Positions 17,012 to 23,984 of a DNA stretch of 64,000 nt are shown one piece after another. The notes beneath the pieces are model-generated. The model did no database searches and was not told where the DNA came from. It worked only from the letters and a program-made list of their open reading frames with translations. Position 1 is the first letter of the stretch. Each line of letters opens with the position of its first letter. The stretch spans positions 1-64,000 of IMG/VR virus record IMGVR_UViG_3300044609_000483; one strand, given 5' to 3'. Origin of the DNA: a virus. The position numbers and the translations under genes are program-made.

Positions 17012-17048
17012 AAATGGAGATGATTAGGTTCATTTCCATTTTTTTTTG
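17012..17048 (+). terminator. Rho-independent terminator
   Basis: AAATGGAGA (17012-17020) pairs with TTTCCATTT (17033-17041), one G-T pair, followed by a run of T. It separates the portal-protease group from the scaffold-capsid group. Confidence 0.75.
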
Positions 17049-17086
17049 CATCTATATCAAAATAACTGAACTTTTTTATTTTATCA

Positions 17087-17095
17087 AGTATTTAT
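17087..17095 (+). promoter_or_regulatory. Late-type box AGTATTTAT before scaffold
   Basis: Box 25 nt upstream of the ATG at 17121, just after a terminator; it probably drives scaffold and major capsid protein. Confidence 0.45.
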
Positions 17096-17120
17096 TTGAA
17101 TAAACATCACAAAATAAAAG

Positions 17121-18899
17121 ATGATAAAAAACAATTCAGTTATTGAGGACGCACTTTTCCAAATACAAAATTTGGAGGAATCCCTTAACAAAAATGCACA
17201 AGGAATACTTTCTTCAACTATGAGGAGAGAAATTGGTTCATTAGTAAAAGAATCTCTCTTAGAACAAGATGAGGTTGAAGATGAGGACGATGTTGACGTT
17301 GATGTATCTACCATGGATGATTTGGAAGATATTGATGCCGATACTGATAATTTAGATGATGTAGATGATGAGGATGATTTTTCATTAGACGTGGATGACA
17401 CGGAAGATGATATGATGGACCTACCAACTATGGATTCAGATGAGGACACAATTGATTTAACCAAAGCATCAGATGCTGAAGTTTTAAGAGTATTTAAAGC
17501 AATGGGAGATGAAGATGGTGTAATCGTAAAAAAAGAAAACAATATGTTACATTTATCAGACAACGAAAATGATACAGAATACCTAATCCAACTTGGAGAA
17601 TCTGATATGCCTATGAGAGATTCTATGATGGACGATATGCCTATGAGAGGTTCTATGAGAGGTTCTAGGATGGACGATATACCTATGAGAGGTTCTATGA
17701 AAGGTTCTATGAAAGGTTCTATGATGGGTGATGAATTTGGTGATTACGATAAATTTGGTGATTACGATGAATTTGGTGATGAAGACGATTATTCGTCAAA
17801 TAAATTTTCATTTGATGAATTTGGTGATGAAGACGATTATTCGTCAAATAAATTTTCATTTGATGAATTTGGTGAAGAAAACGATGATGATTTTTCATTT
17901 GGAGAATTTAAAGAAATTGAGGACTTAACTCAACAATCTCTTGAAAACGATAAAAAAGAGATGGGTGAAGAAACAATCTATGAGTTAGAATTAGATGATG
18001 AAGGACTTTCAGGTGACAGACACCCAATCGAATTTATGGAAATGGATGATTATGATACGTCAGATAATGTAGATAGATATTTTGAAGAAGACCCATATGC
18101 GGAAGAAGACCCATATATGGAAGATGAACTATACTCTAATGAGATGCCAGTTGGTAGGTCCATCACTGATGAATTAGAAGAAGGATGGATGAATGAAGCC
18201 AAAATGAAAGCAAAAGCCAAAGGAATGGGTATGGGTAACGCATCTAAATTCAGATACGATAAAAAACCAAACCAATCTGGTGGTTTCAAAACAACTATGA
18301 AACAAGGAACCAGAGGTGTTGGAATGGGTAAAGCGAAATTTGAATATAAAGAAGAAGTTAACTACGAAGGTTTTGGAATGAAACCAAAAGCTAGAGGAGA
18401 ATTTAAAGAGGCTTCTAGAACTTTGGGTAACGGTAAAAGATGGGGTAGAGAAGGTTTGGATAAACCAAAAGCAGCACCTAGACATTTAAGAAAAGAAAGT
18501 ACTGAAGAATTAGATTTATTAAGAGCGAAAAACGGAGAATACAGAAAGGCTCTTGACCTTTTCAGAACTAAATTAAATGAGGTTGCAGTTTTCAATTCAA
18601 ACTTGGCTTACGCAACTCGTTTATTTACTGAACACTCAACAACTAAACAAGAAAAGATTAATATTCTAAGAAGATTTGACAACGCCGAAACTTTAAAAGA
18701 ATCTAAAAATCTTTACAAATACATTAAAGGAGAACTTTCTGAAGTAACTTCAAAAGGAGATGGTACAATCACAGAATCAGTACAAAGAACAATTTCTAAA
18801 GTTCCTACAACAGGATCGGCAGTAAATTTAATTGAATCTAAAACGTATGAAAATCCTCAGTTCTTAAGAATGAAAGATTTAATGGGAAAATTAAAATAA
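17121..18899 (+). CDS. Prohead scaffold protein (T4 gp22-like), 592 aa
   Basis: Placed immediately before the capsid gene, as T4 gene 22. Residues 50-115 are strongly acidic (Asp/Glu tracts). Residues 155-205 carry MRGSM/MKGSM repeats. Residues about 205-265 carry DEFGDEDDYSSNKFSF repeats. A basic Gly-rich stretch follows (AKGMGMGNASKFRYDKKPN). The C-terminal 110 residues are helical and hold the scaffold-like element YATRLFTEHSTTKQEKINIL-RRFDNAETLKESKNLY. The last feature and the gene order make this the gp22 counterpart. It is larger than T4 gp22 (about 270 aa) because of the acidic/repetitive insert. A possible gp21 site is LVKE|S near residue 39. It should be internal to the prohead and lost on maturation. 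Confidence 0.75.
   Translation: MIKNNSVIEDALFQIQNLEESLNKNAQGILSSTMRREIGSLVKESLLEQDEVEDEDDVDVDVSTMDDLEDIDADTDNLDDVDDEDDFSLDVDDTEDDMMDLPTMDSDEDTIDLTKASDAEVLRVFKAMGDEDGVIVKKENNMLHLSDNENDTEYLIQLGESDMPMRDSMMDDMPMRGSMRGSRMDDIPMRGSMKGSMKGSMMGDEFGDYDKFGDYDEFGDEDDYSSNKFSFDEFGDEDDYSSNKFSFDEFGEENDDDFSFGEFKEIEDLTQQSLENDKKEMGEETIYELELDDEGLSGDRHPIEFMEMDDYDTSDNVDRYFEEDPYAEEDPYMEDELYSNEMPVGRSITDELEEGWMNEAKMKAKAKGMGMGNASKFRYDKKPNQSGGFKTTMKQGTRGVGMGKAKFEYKEEVNYEGFGMKPKARGEFKEASRTLGNGKRWGREGLDKPKAAPRHLRKESTEELDLLRAKNGEYRKALDLFRTKLNEVAVFNSNLAYATRLFTEHSTTKQEKINILRRFDNAETLKESKNLYKYIKGELSEVTSKGDGTITESVQRTISKVPTTGSAVNLIESKTYENPQFLRMKDLMGKLK
17766..17861 (+). repeat. Perfect 48-bp tandem repeat, two copies
   Basis: Copies 17766-17813 and 17814-17861 are identical and a third partial copy follows from 17862. 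They encode 16-residue units DEFGDEDDYSSNKFSF in the scaffold. Identity at DNA level means recent duplication. Confidence 0.9.
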
Positions 18900-18936
18900 A
18901 TAAATAAATAAACTAAAAAATAAAAAACCAAAAAAA

Positions 18937-20781
18937 ATGGGAGCATTATTAGAATCAGGTCTTGTAGGTAACATCGGGTTAAAACACCTTAAAGTTATCA
19001 AAGAAGACACTATAAACAAATGGGACAGATTAGGGTTCCTTGAAGGTCTTAGAGGCCACCTAAAAGAAAACGTAGCACAGTTATATGAAAACCAAGCTTC
19101 TTTCTTGATTAACGAAGCAACTTCAGAAGGTTCTAACGGAGCATTTGAAACAGTTGTTTTCCCTATCGTAAGAAGAGTTTTCTCTAAATTGTTAGCTAAC
19201 GACATCGTTTCTGTACAAGCAATGAACTTACCTATCGGTAAATTGTTCTTCTTTGTACCTAAAATCCAAGGTTACAAATCGGCAGCCGTTGATGGTGGTG
19301 AGCATTACGCACCAATCGGTTCTCCAAACGCAGTTGACAGTGGTGATAACGATCCTAACCAAGGTTATGGTACGGCATCGGCAACAAACTTCCCTTACGC
19401 AAAAAATCTTTATGATTTGTTCTACGAAGGTGGTGAAGCAGGTTTGGATCCTCCAGGATTGTTTGATTACTCTAAAGGAGCGTGGACTGCAGTTACTGCT
19501 ACAACACAAATCCAAGTATGGTCTAGTGGTAATCTAGTTCTTTCAAACGCACCGACAGGTAACATCAGAAAAATGATTTTGAAAATTTCAGGATTCAGAA
19601 GTTCAGGAGCTGGTAAATTAGTAGGTCCTGATGGTAATGAAATGGATTCAGAAACATTCTTATCTGACCTTAAGATTATTGCAAATCAACCAACTTTATC
19701 CGCATCTACAACACCTTGTAATGTACTTGCAGACGCAAACGGTACCCCACTTCCATTGTTATTTAGAGTTGTTACTCAACAATACGGTAAAGGAATCGTT
19801 CAATACGGTAATCAAGCGTCAACAACTTGGCCAACAACAGGTAATGGTGGTTCTTACTACGATATTTGTGACGCTAATGGTTACATCTACGTTGAAGTTG
19901 ACCTTTCTTGTCCTGTATGTGCTGACTGTGACTCAACATCTTTAGATGGTTACACAGGTACTACAATTTATTCAGGACATTCAGGTAATTCATTTACTTC
20001 TATCTATAGAACTTACAAAAATATGGAGTTTGAAGACCAAATTGGTGAGGTTTCTTTTGATTTAGAATCAGTAACTGTTTCTGTATCTGAAAGAAAATTA
20101 AGAGCACAATGGTCTCCAGAAATGGCACAAGACGTTGCGGCATTCCACAACATTGACGCTGAAGCTGAATTGACGGCTTTATTGTCAGAACAAGTGGCCG
20201 CTGAAATTGACCGTGAAATTTTACGTGACTTGAGAAAAGGAGCGGCTTGGAACCTACGTTGGGATTACAACGGATGGAGAAGAATTGCTCAAACTACATC
20301 TTATACTCAAAAAGATTGGAATCAAACTTTGATTACGGCAATCAATCAGTTGTCAGCACAAATCCACAAATCTACTTTAAGAGGTGGAGCTAACTGGATC
20401 GTTGTTTCTTCTGAGGTTTCTGCAATCTTTGATGATTTAGAATACTTCCACGTATCTAACGCATCTCCTGAACAAGACCAATACAATATGGGTATTGAAA
20501 GAGTTGGTACTCTTGCAGGACGTTACCAAGTTTACCGTGACCCTTACTTCCCACCAAACACAGTTTTGTTAGGACATAAAGGAACATCATTGTTAGACAC
20601 AGGTTACATCTACGCACCGTACGTACCTCTACAATTAACACCTACAATGTACAATCCGTTCAACTTTACTCCGATTAAAGGAATAATGACGAGATACGCG
20701 AAAAAAATGGTAAACAACAGATTTTACGGAAGAATTACCGTAGATGGTGTTCGTACATTTGATTTAAGAGAATTGAGATAA
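18937..20781 (+). CDS. Major capsid protein (T4 gp23-like), 614 aa
   Basis: HK97-fold shell protein. The helical N-terminus (1-60) ends FLINE|ATSEGSNG, giving a gp21 site at 60/61 that closely parallels T4 gp23 (65/66). After it come FETVVFPIVRRVFSKLLAND (about 69-88) and VQAMNLPIGKLFFFVPK (about 92-108), typical of gp23. Around residue 370, SVSERKLRAQWSPEMAQDVA and the following AEAELTALLSEQVAAEIDRE are the gp23 signature. The C-terminus YGRITVDGVRTFDL is conserved. An insertion about 220-350 contains Cys-Pro-Val-Cys-Ala-Asp-Cys-Asp. Codon use is visibly richer in C-ending codons than neighbouring genes, as expected for a very highly expressed protein. Confidence 0.96.
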   Translation: MGALLESGLVGNIGLKHLKVIKEDTINKWDRLGFLEGLRGHLKENVAQLYENQASFLINEATSEGSNGAFETVVFPIVRRVFSKLLANDIVSVQAMNLPIGKLFFFVPKIQGYKSAAVDGGEHYAPIGSPNAVDSGDNDPNQGYGTASATNFPYAKNLYDLFYEGGEAGLDPPGLFDYSKGAWTAVTATTQIQVWSSGNLVLSNAPTGNIRKMILKISGFRSSGAGKLVGPDGNEMDSETFLSDLKIIANQPTLSASTTPCNVLADANGTPLPLLFRVVTQQYGKGIVQYGNQASTTWPTTGNGGSYYDICDANGYIYVEVDLSCPVCADCDSTSLDGYTGTTIYSGHSGNSFTSIYRTYKNMEFEDQIGEVSFDLESVTVSVSERKLRAQWSPEMAQDVAAFHNIDAEAELTALLSEQVAAEIDREILRDLRKGAAWNLRWDYNGWRRIAQTTSYTQKDWNQTLITAINQLSAQIHKSTLRGGANWIVVSSEVSAIFDDLEYFHVSNASPEQDQYNMGIERVGTLAGRYQVYRDPYFPPNTVLLGHKGTSLLDTGYIYAPYVPLQLTPTMYNPFNFTPIKGIMTRYAKKMVNNRFYGRITVDGVRTFDLRELR

Positions 20782-20805
20782 TCAAAATCTTAAAGTATTA
20801 CACTC

Positions 20806-20832
20806 AAAAGGGACAATTTATTGTCCCTTTTT
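20806..20832. terminator. Strong terminator after major capsid gene
   Basis: An 11-bp stem AAAAGGGACAA / TTGTCCCTTTT (20806-20816 and 20821-20831) with a TTTA loop and T tail. The minus strand also has T at its 3' side, so it can serve the convergent 20833-21072 gene. Confidence 0.9.
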
Positions 20833-21072
20833 TTATTTCTCATTAGTTTGGGTAGAATCCCCCAATTTTGAAAACACTCTAATAGATTTAGAAATAACTT
20901 CAGATTCGCCTATTGTATAGATTCCTCTATTATATGCACACTTAACCGCCTCCACTAAATAGTATATTGCGTGTTCTTTATCCATAGTGGATAGTATAAC
21001 TTCCAGGTGTTCTTCGTTAAACAAATCAATTGTTCCGAATAAATTACCAAATAACTCTTCTTTATTTTTCAT
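20833..21072 (-). CDS. Unknown 79-aa protein
   Basis: Helical, acidic, soluble; no domain recognised (features EHLEVILSTMDKEHAIYYLV and ISKSIRVFSKLG). It is convergent with the capsid gene, sharing its terminator, and divergent from 21111, with which it shares a 38-nt AT-rich intergenic region. Small genes of this size in phages often regulate or inhibit a host function, but nothing in the sequence says so here. Confidence 0.6.
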   Translation of the reverse strand: MKNKEELFGNLFGTIDLFNEEHLEVILSTMDKEHAIYYLVEAVKCAYNRGIYTIGESEVISKSIRVFSKLGDSTQTNEK

Positions 21073-21086
21073 TTTATTTAATATAA

Positions 21087-21095
21087 GATATTTAT
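21087..21095 (+). promoter_or_regulatory. Late-type box GATATTTAT
   Basis: Box 15 nt upstream of the ATG at 21111, within a 38-nt divergent intergenic region. Confidence 0.4.
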
Positions 21096-21110
21096 AATTA
21101 TAATTAAATA

Positions 21111-22415
21111 ATGAACATAAATCAAATATTAAGAAAAATTTTAAATGAGGCTACTTCTGATAGTTCCGGAAGTAGAGGATCGTATATCGGTCCACTACAA
21201 CCTGGGGTTAGAGAATTTAAAAAAATTGATTTACAACCGTTCACAATGCCCGTTTCAAAATACAATAACGCAATGTTACAGTATGATAGTTATGATGGGT
21301 CAATGAGTTTACCAAAAAAACAAATTAATAAATTAGAAAATAAATCCAAAAAAATTTCTAATTATATAAAGAATCACCCAAATTCAACATCTAGTGATGA
21401 AGATGGTAATGTAATTAATCAATACCCAGGAAAAATAACTGAATCCAGTACATCTATTTCAGCGGGAGCATATAATGGACCACAAGAACTTGGTTTACGT
21501 AAATGGAAAAAACATATATTAGGACCGTACACCGATGAGGTTGACCATTACATAACTAAGAAATACAAGGAAAAAACATTAAAAGGTAATGTTAAAAGAA
21601 TTGTTGGTGTTTGGGAAAAGGACCCACATACTGATTCATATGAGGTTGATACATATCCGGTAGATACAATTAAAGAAGACCTTAGTGTTTGGTTTGGTAA
21701 TAAAAAAAAATCAAAGGGTTCATCAGAACCACAAGGTCCGTGGGTAAATATATGTAGTAATAAAAAGGGTGGAGGTCATCCACCTTGCGGTAGACCAGAT
21801 GCGGATTCAAAAGGTTACCCAAAATGTAGAGCCGCTGGGGTTGCTGCAAAAATGACAGATGAACAAAAAAAATCAGCGTGTCAACAAAAAAGAAGTGCTG
21901 AGAAAAAAGACACCCAAATTGGTAAAGGTCAAAAACCAATTATGACAAAATATAAACCAAGAACAAATGAAAATATGAAAAGAAAAATTATTACATTAAC
22001 CGAAAACGATTTAATGAGAATTGTTAAACGAGTTATAACAGAACAAAAAACACCTACTGGAGTAATTAATCTCTTTTGTCAAAATGATATAAAAGATGAT
22101 TCATTTAGAGAAAATAACTTAATCTTCAATAGTGAAGAAGATAAGAATGGAGGAATAAATGGTGGTGGATATAAAAGATTATACTTATCCCCGTCACCAT
22201 CATCAACAATTCCTAGAGAAACATATGATACTGATATGTTTACGTTGGATATAGTGCCAGCCGACATTCTAAGTCAAGATTTTTTAGACCAAACCGAATT
22301 TGATGATCCTAACGCCAAAGTTTATTTTCTTGGTATTAAAAATGACTTAACATACTTTTGTCGTATAGATTCCGGTACTGATCCGGAATGGAAAACTTAT
22401 CTGAATAGTCTTTAA
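21111..22415 (+). CDS. Two-module protein, each module led by a gp21-type sequence, 434 aa
   Basis: The N-terminus MNINQILRKILNE|ATSDS gives a gp21-type site at 13/14. Residues about 195-275 hold a Cys-rich basic module: WVNICSNKKGGGHPPCGR, YPKCRAAGVAAKM, then SACQQKRSAEKK. This resembles small Cys/Lys modules (DUF5872-like) seen in phage internal proteins. At Met289 a second leader-like segment begins, MKRKIITLTENDLMRIVKRV, ending ITE|Q. It is followed by a separate 120-residue acidic domain (MFTLDIVPADILSQDF). This looks like a fusion of two head-targeted proteins, or a gene with an internal start. Function unknown. Confidence 0.5.
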   Translation: MNINQILRKILNEATSDSSGSRGSYIGPLQPGVREFKKIDLQPFTMPVSKYNNAMLQYDSYDGSMSLPKKQINKLENKSKKISNYIKNHPNSTSSDEDGNVINQYPGKITESSTSISAGAYNGPQELGLRKWKKHILGPYTDEVDHYITKKYKEKTLKGNVKRIVGVWEKDPHTDSYEVDTYPVDTIKEDLSVWFGNKKKSKGSSEPQGPWVNICSNKKGGGHPPCGRPDADSKGYPKCRAAGVAAKMTDEQKKSACQQKRSAEKKDTQIGKGQKPIMTKYKPRTNENMKRKIITLTENDLMRIVKRVITEQKTPTGVINLFCQNDIKDDSFRENNLIFNSEEDKNGGINGGGYKRLYLSPSPSSTIPRETYDTDMFTLDIVPADILSQDFLDQTEFDDPNAKVYFLGIKNDLTYFCRIDSGTDPEWKTYLNSL

Positions 22416-22675
22416 TCGTTAAACTTAGGAACAACAATCGGTTCGTTAGGGATTGTAATATTACCTCTAGTGTAAGCGAAAGTTTTAAACCATTCTTTTT
22501 TTTCTTTAGACCAAGTTGACATCTCAGTCGCATACTCTGAAGTGAATTTATTTAAATCATATTCTGTGGTGTCAGAATAAACAATGGCATTTGATGTTTG
22601 CGTGTTAGTAATAACTGTTTGGGAAAACAAGTTAAAACTAATAAAAAAAGACAGGGTTAATAAGGATGTTTTCAT
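22412..22675 (-). CDS. Small exported protein, 87 aa
   Basis: A classical signal peptide occupies residues 1-20 (MKTSLLTLSFFISFNLFSQ, then T). It has a Lys, a hydrophobic core and a cleavage region ending Phe-Ser-Gln, the form common in Flavobacteriia. The mature 67 residues are polar and aromatic-rich (STWSKEKKEWFKTFAYTRG) without a known domain. It would be exported to the periplasm or surface of the infected cell, so superinfection exclusion, envelope change or lysis support are candidates. Its stop codon overlaps that of the convergent 21111 gene by 4 nt. Confidence 0.65.
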   Translation of the reverse strand: MKTSLLTLSFFISFNLFSQTVITNTQTSNAIVYSDTTEYDLNKFTSEYATEMSTWSKEKKEWFKTFAYTRGNITIPNEPIVVPKFND

Positions 22676-22723
22676 AAGGTTTATTTTTTTAATTATTTAT
22701 ACAAATATAAGTATTCTATTCTA

Positions 22724-22750
22724 ACCACCAAAATTTTTTGTGGTTTTTTA
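22724..22750 (+). terminator. Putative terminator
   Basis: AACCAC (22724-22729) pairs with GTGGTT (22741-22746), followed by TTTT. The T tail is on the plus strand, so it would stop read-through from 21111-22415 before the minus gene at 22748. Confidence 0.5.
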
Positions 22751-23179
22751 TTTAACAACGTGATTCTCTAATTTTTCTAATACGTGTTGTAGAGAATTTT
22801 TAATTTGGGAACTAACATCTTGTTCTGTCTCTGAACGTCTTTTTTCTGTTTCAGTATCAAAGATAAATGTTATTCTTTCCCAATCTCTATCTGATAATTT
22901 AACGTTATAATTAAAAACGTGATTTGTGATCTCAATTCTACCATGATCCATAGTAACAAACATATCAAACGCAGTATTTCTAATATATCGTTTATTAGAC
23001 ATTGGGGCTATCATAAAATCGGAATGAGGGTTTGAGATTAATTTAAGACATATCTTAAAACAAGTTTTTTCGTATGACGTAACTTCCTCTTGGTAAGTTT
23101 TCATCAATGACGAACGTTTTGACCAAAGATAAAATCTCATCTTAAATCTTTTAAAAAATCTGATTATTTTTTTTTTCAT
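22748..23179 (-). CDS. Unknown basic 143-aa protein
   Basis: The N-terminal 30 residues are strongly basic with aromatic residues (MKKKIIRFFKRFKMRFYLWS), which could bind membrane phospholipid or nucleic acid. The middle has a beta-like ITNHVFNYNVKLSDRDWERI, and the C-terminal 35 residues form a likely helix. No known domain or catalytic motif is visible. It is co-oriented with 22412 and 23253 but separated from them by 70-75 nt AT-rich gaps. Confidence 0.6.
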   Translation of the reverse strand: MKKKIIRFFKRFKMRFYLWSKRSSLMKTYQEEVTSYEKTCFKICLKLISNPHSDFMIAPMSNKRYIRNTAFDMFVTMDHGRIEITNHVFNYNVKLSDRDWERITFIFDTETEKRRSETEQDVSSQIKNSLQHVLEKLENHVVK

Positions 23180-23252
23180 ATATGTGTGTTATTTTTAGTA
23201 TAAACAAATATAATCAAATTAATTTAATCCACAAATAAAATCTTTAAATAAT

Positions 23253-23717
23253 TTAACAATAAGCTCCAGAACAATGTCTTTTACCATCTAAACCTTTAAT
23301 TTTTCCTTTACATACTTGTACGGCATGGCCATTTGAATATGCGGAGGGGTACACGTCATATTTTGCCTTTGCTGATGCCTTACCCCTTGCACAAAGAGGT
23401 GTGCCAGTTTTTTTTCTACCTTCCATCATAACCGTATCATCATCCATATTCATAGACATTTCCATACCGTCTTTTTTAGATTCATTCATTAAAAAATCAA
23501 ATACTTGGTCCATGTTATTTTTTGCTTCTGAAATATGGTCTTGAGCCCAATCATGACCATTATCTAAAATAGATTCAATCATGTCTTGGTCTAAATCTAA
23601 TAACATATCACATTGTCTTCTCATTTGTTCTAAATTTGAAAAGAACATATATCTTTGAGATTTTTCTTCGTGTGTTTCTCTAATAACTTTTTTAATTAAT
23701 CTATCTAAATTTCTCAT
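23253..23717 (-). CDS. Probable head-internal protein with gp21 leader, 154 aa
   Basis: The start MRNLDRLIKKVIRE|THEEK has a 14-residue basic amphipathic leader and a gp21-type site. The middle is acidic and Met-rich (MEMSMNMDDDTVMMEG). The last 50 residues are a compact basic Cys module: PLCARGKASAKAKYDVYPSA, then QVCKGKIKGLDGKRHCSGAY. I have seen this type repeatedly at the C-termini of T4-type phage proteins, but no function is attached. Leader and module together suggest packaging with the DNA. Confidence 0.55.
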   Translation of the reverse strand: MRNLDRLIKKVIRETHEEKSQRYMFFSNLEQMRRQCDMLLDLDQDMIESILDNGHDWAQDHISEAKNNMDQVFDFLMNESKKDGMEMSMNMDDDTVMMEGRKKTGTPLCARGKASAKAKYDVYPSAYSNGHAVQVCKGKIKGLDGKRHCSGAYC

Positions 23718-23727
23718 TTTTAAAATA

Positions 23728-23895
23728 TTACGAATTTAATCCATCCGGACCTCCAAGAACTACCATATTCAATTGAGTTACCGTACCACCCGTTAAATCG
23801 GACCATACGGGGTGAGGTGGTGTTACTGACACCACAGATTGGTCACATAATTCAATACATATTGTAACTTCAGTATTTGCGCTTGATTCTCCCAT
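23728..23895 (-). CDS. Small conserved-looking protein, 55 aa
   Basis: Starts MGESSANTEVTICIELCDQS after an A-rich leader (CAAATAAAA) and ends QLNMVVLGGPDGLNS. It has a beta-type, Cys-containing N-terminal half and a VWSDLTGGTVTQLNMV segment. It is short, but its last 18 residues recur downstream in degraded form, and the changes keep the protein sequence. That supports it being a real gene. It sits among structural genes, so a minor virion component is possible. Confidence 0.6.
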   Translation of the reverse strand: MGESSANTEVTICIELCDQSVVSVTPPHPVWSDLTGGTVTQLNMVVLGGPDGLNS

Positions 23896-23924
23896 TTTTA
23901 TTTGTTTTTATATAAATATATTGT

Positions 23925-23984
23925 TTAATTGTTTAATCCATCAGAACCACCTAATGTTACCATATTTAATTGTGTTACTTGACA
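23925..23984 (-). pseudogene. Remnant second copy of the 55-aa gene's 3' end
   Basis: Directly after the stop of the 487-aa gene, in the same frame, 19 codons read CQVTQLNMVTLGGSDGLNN and stop. Compare TVTQLNMVVLGGPDGLNS at the end of the neighbouring 55-aa gene. No start codon covers the copy except an internal ATG. It looks like the surviving 3' end of a duplicated gene whose 5' part was lost. Confidence 0.65.
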
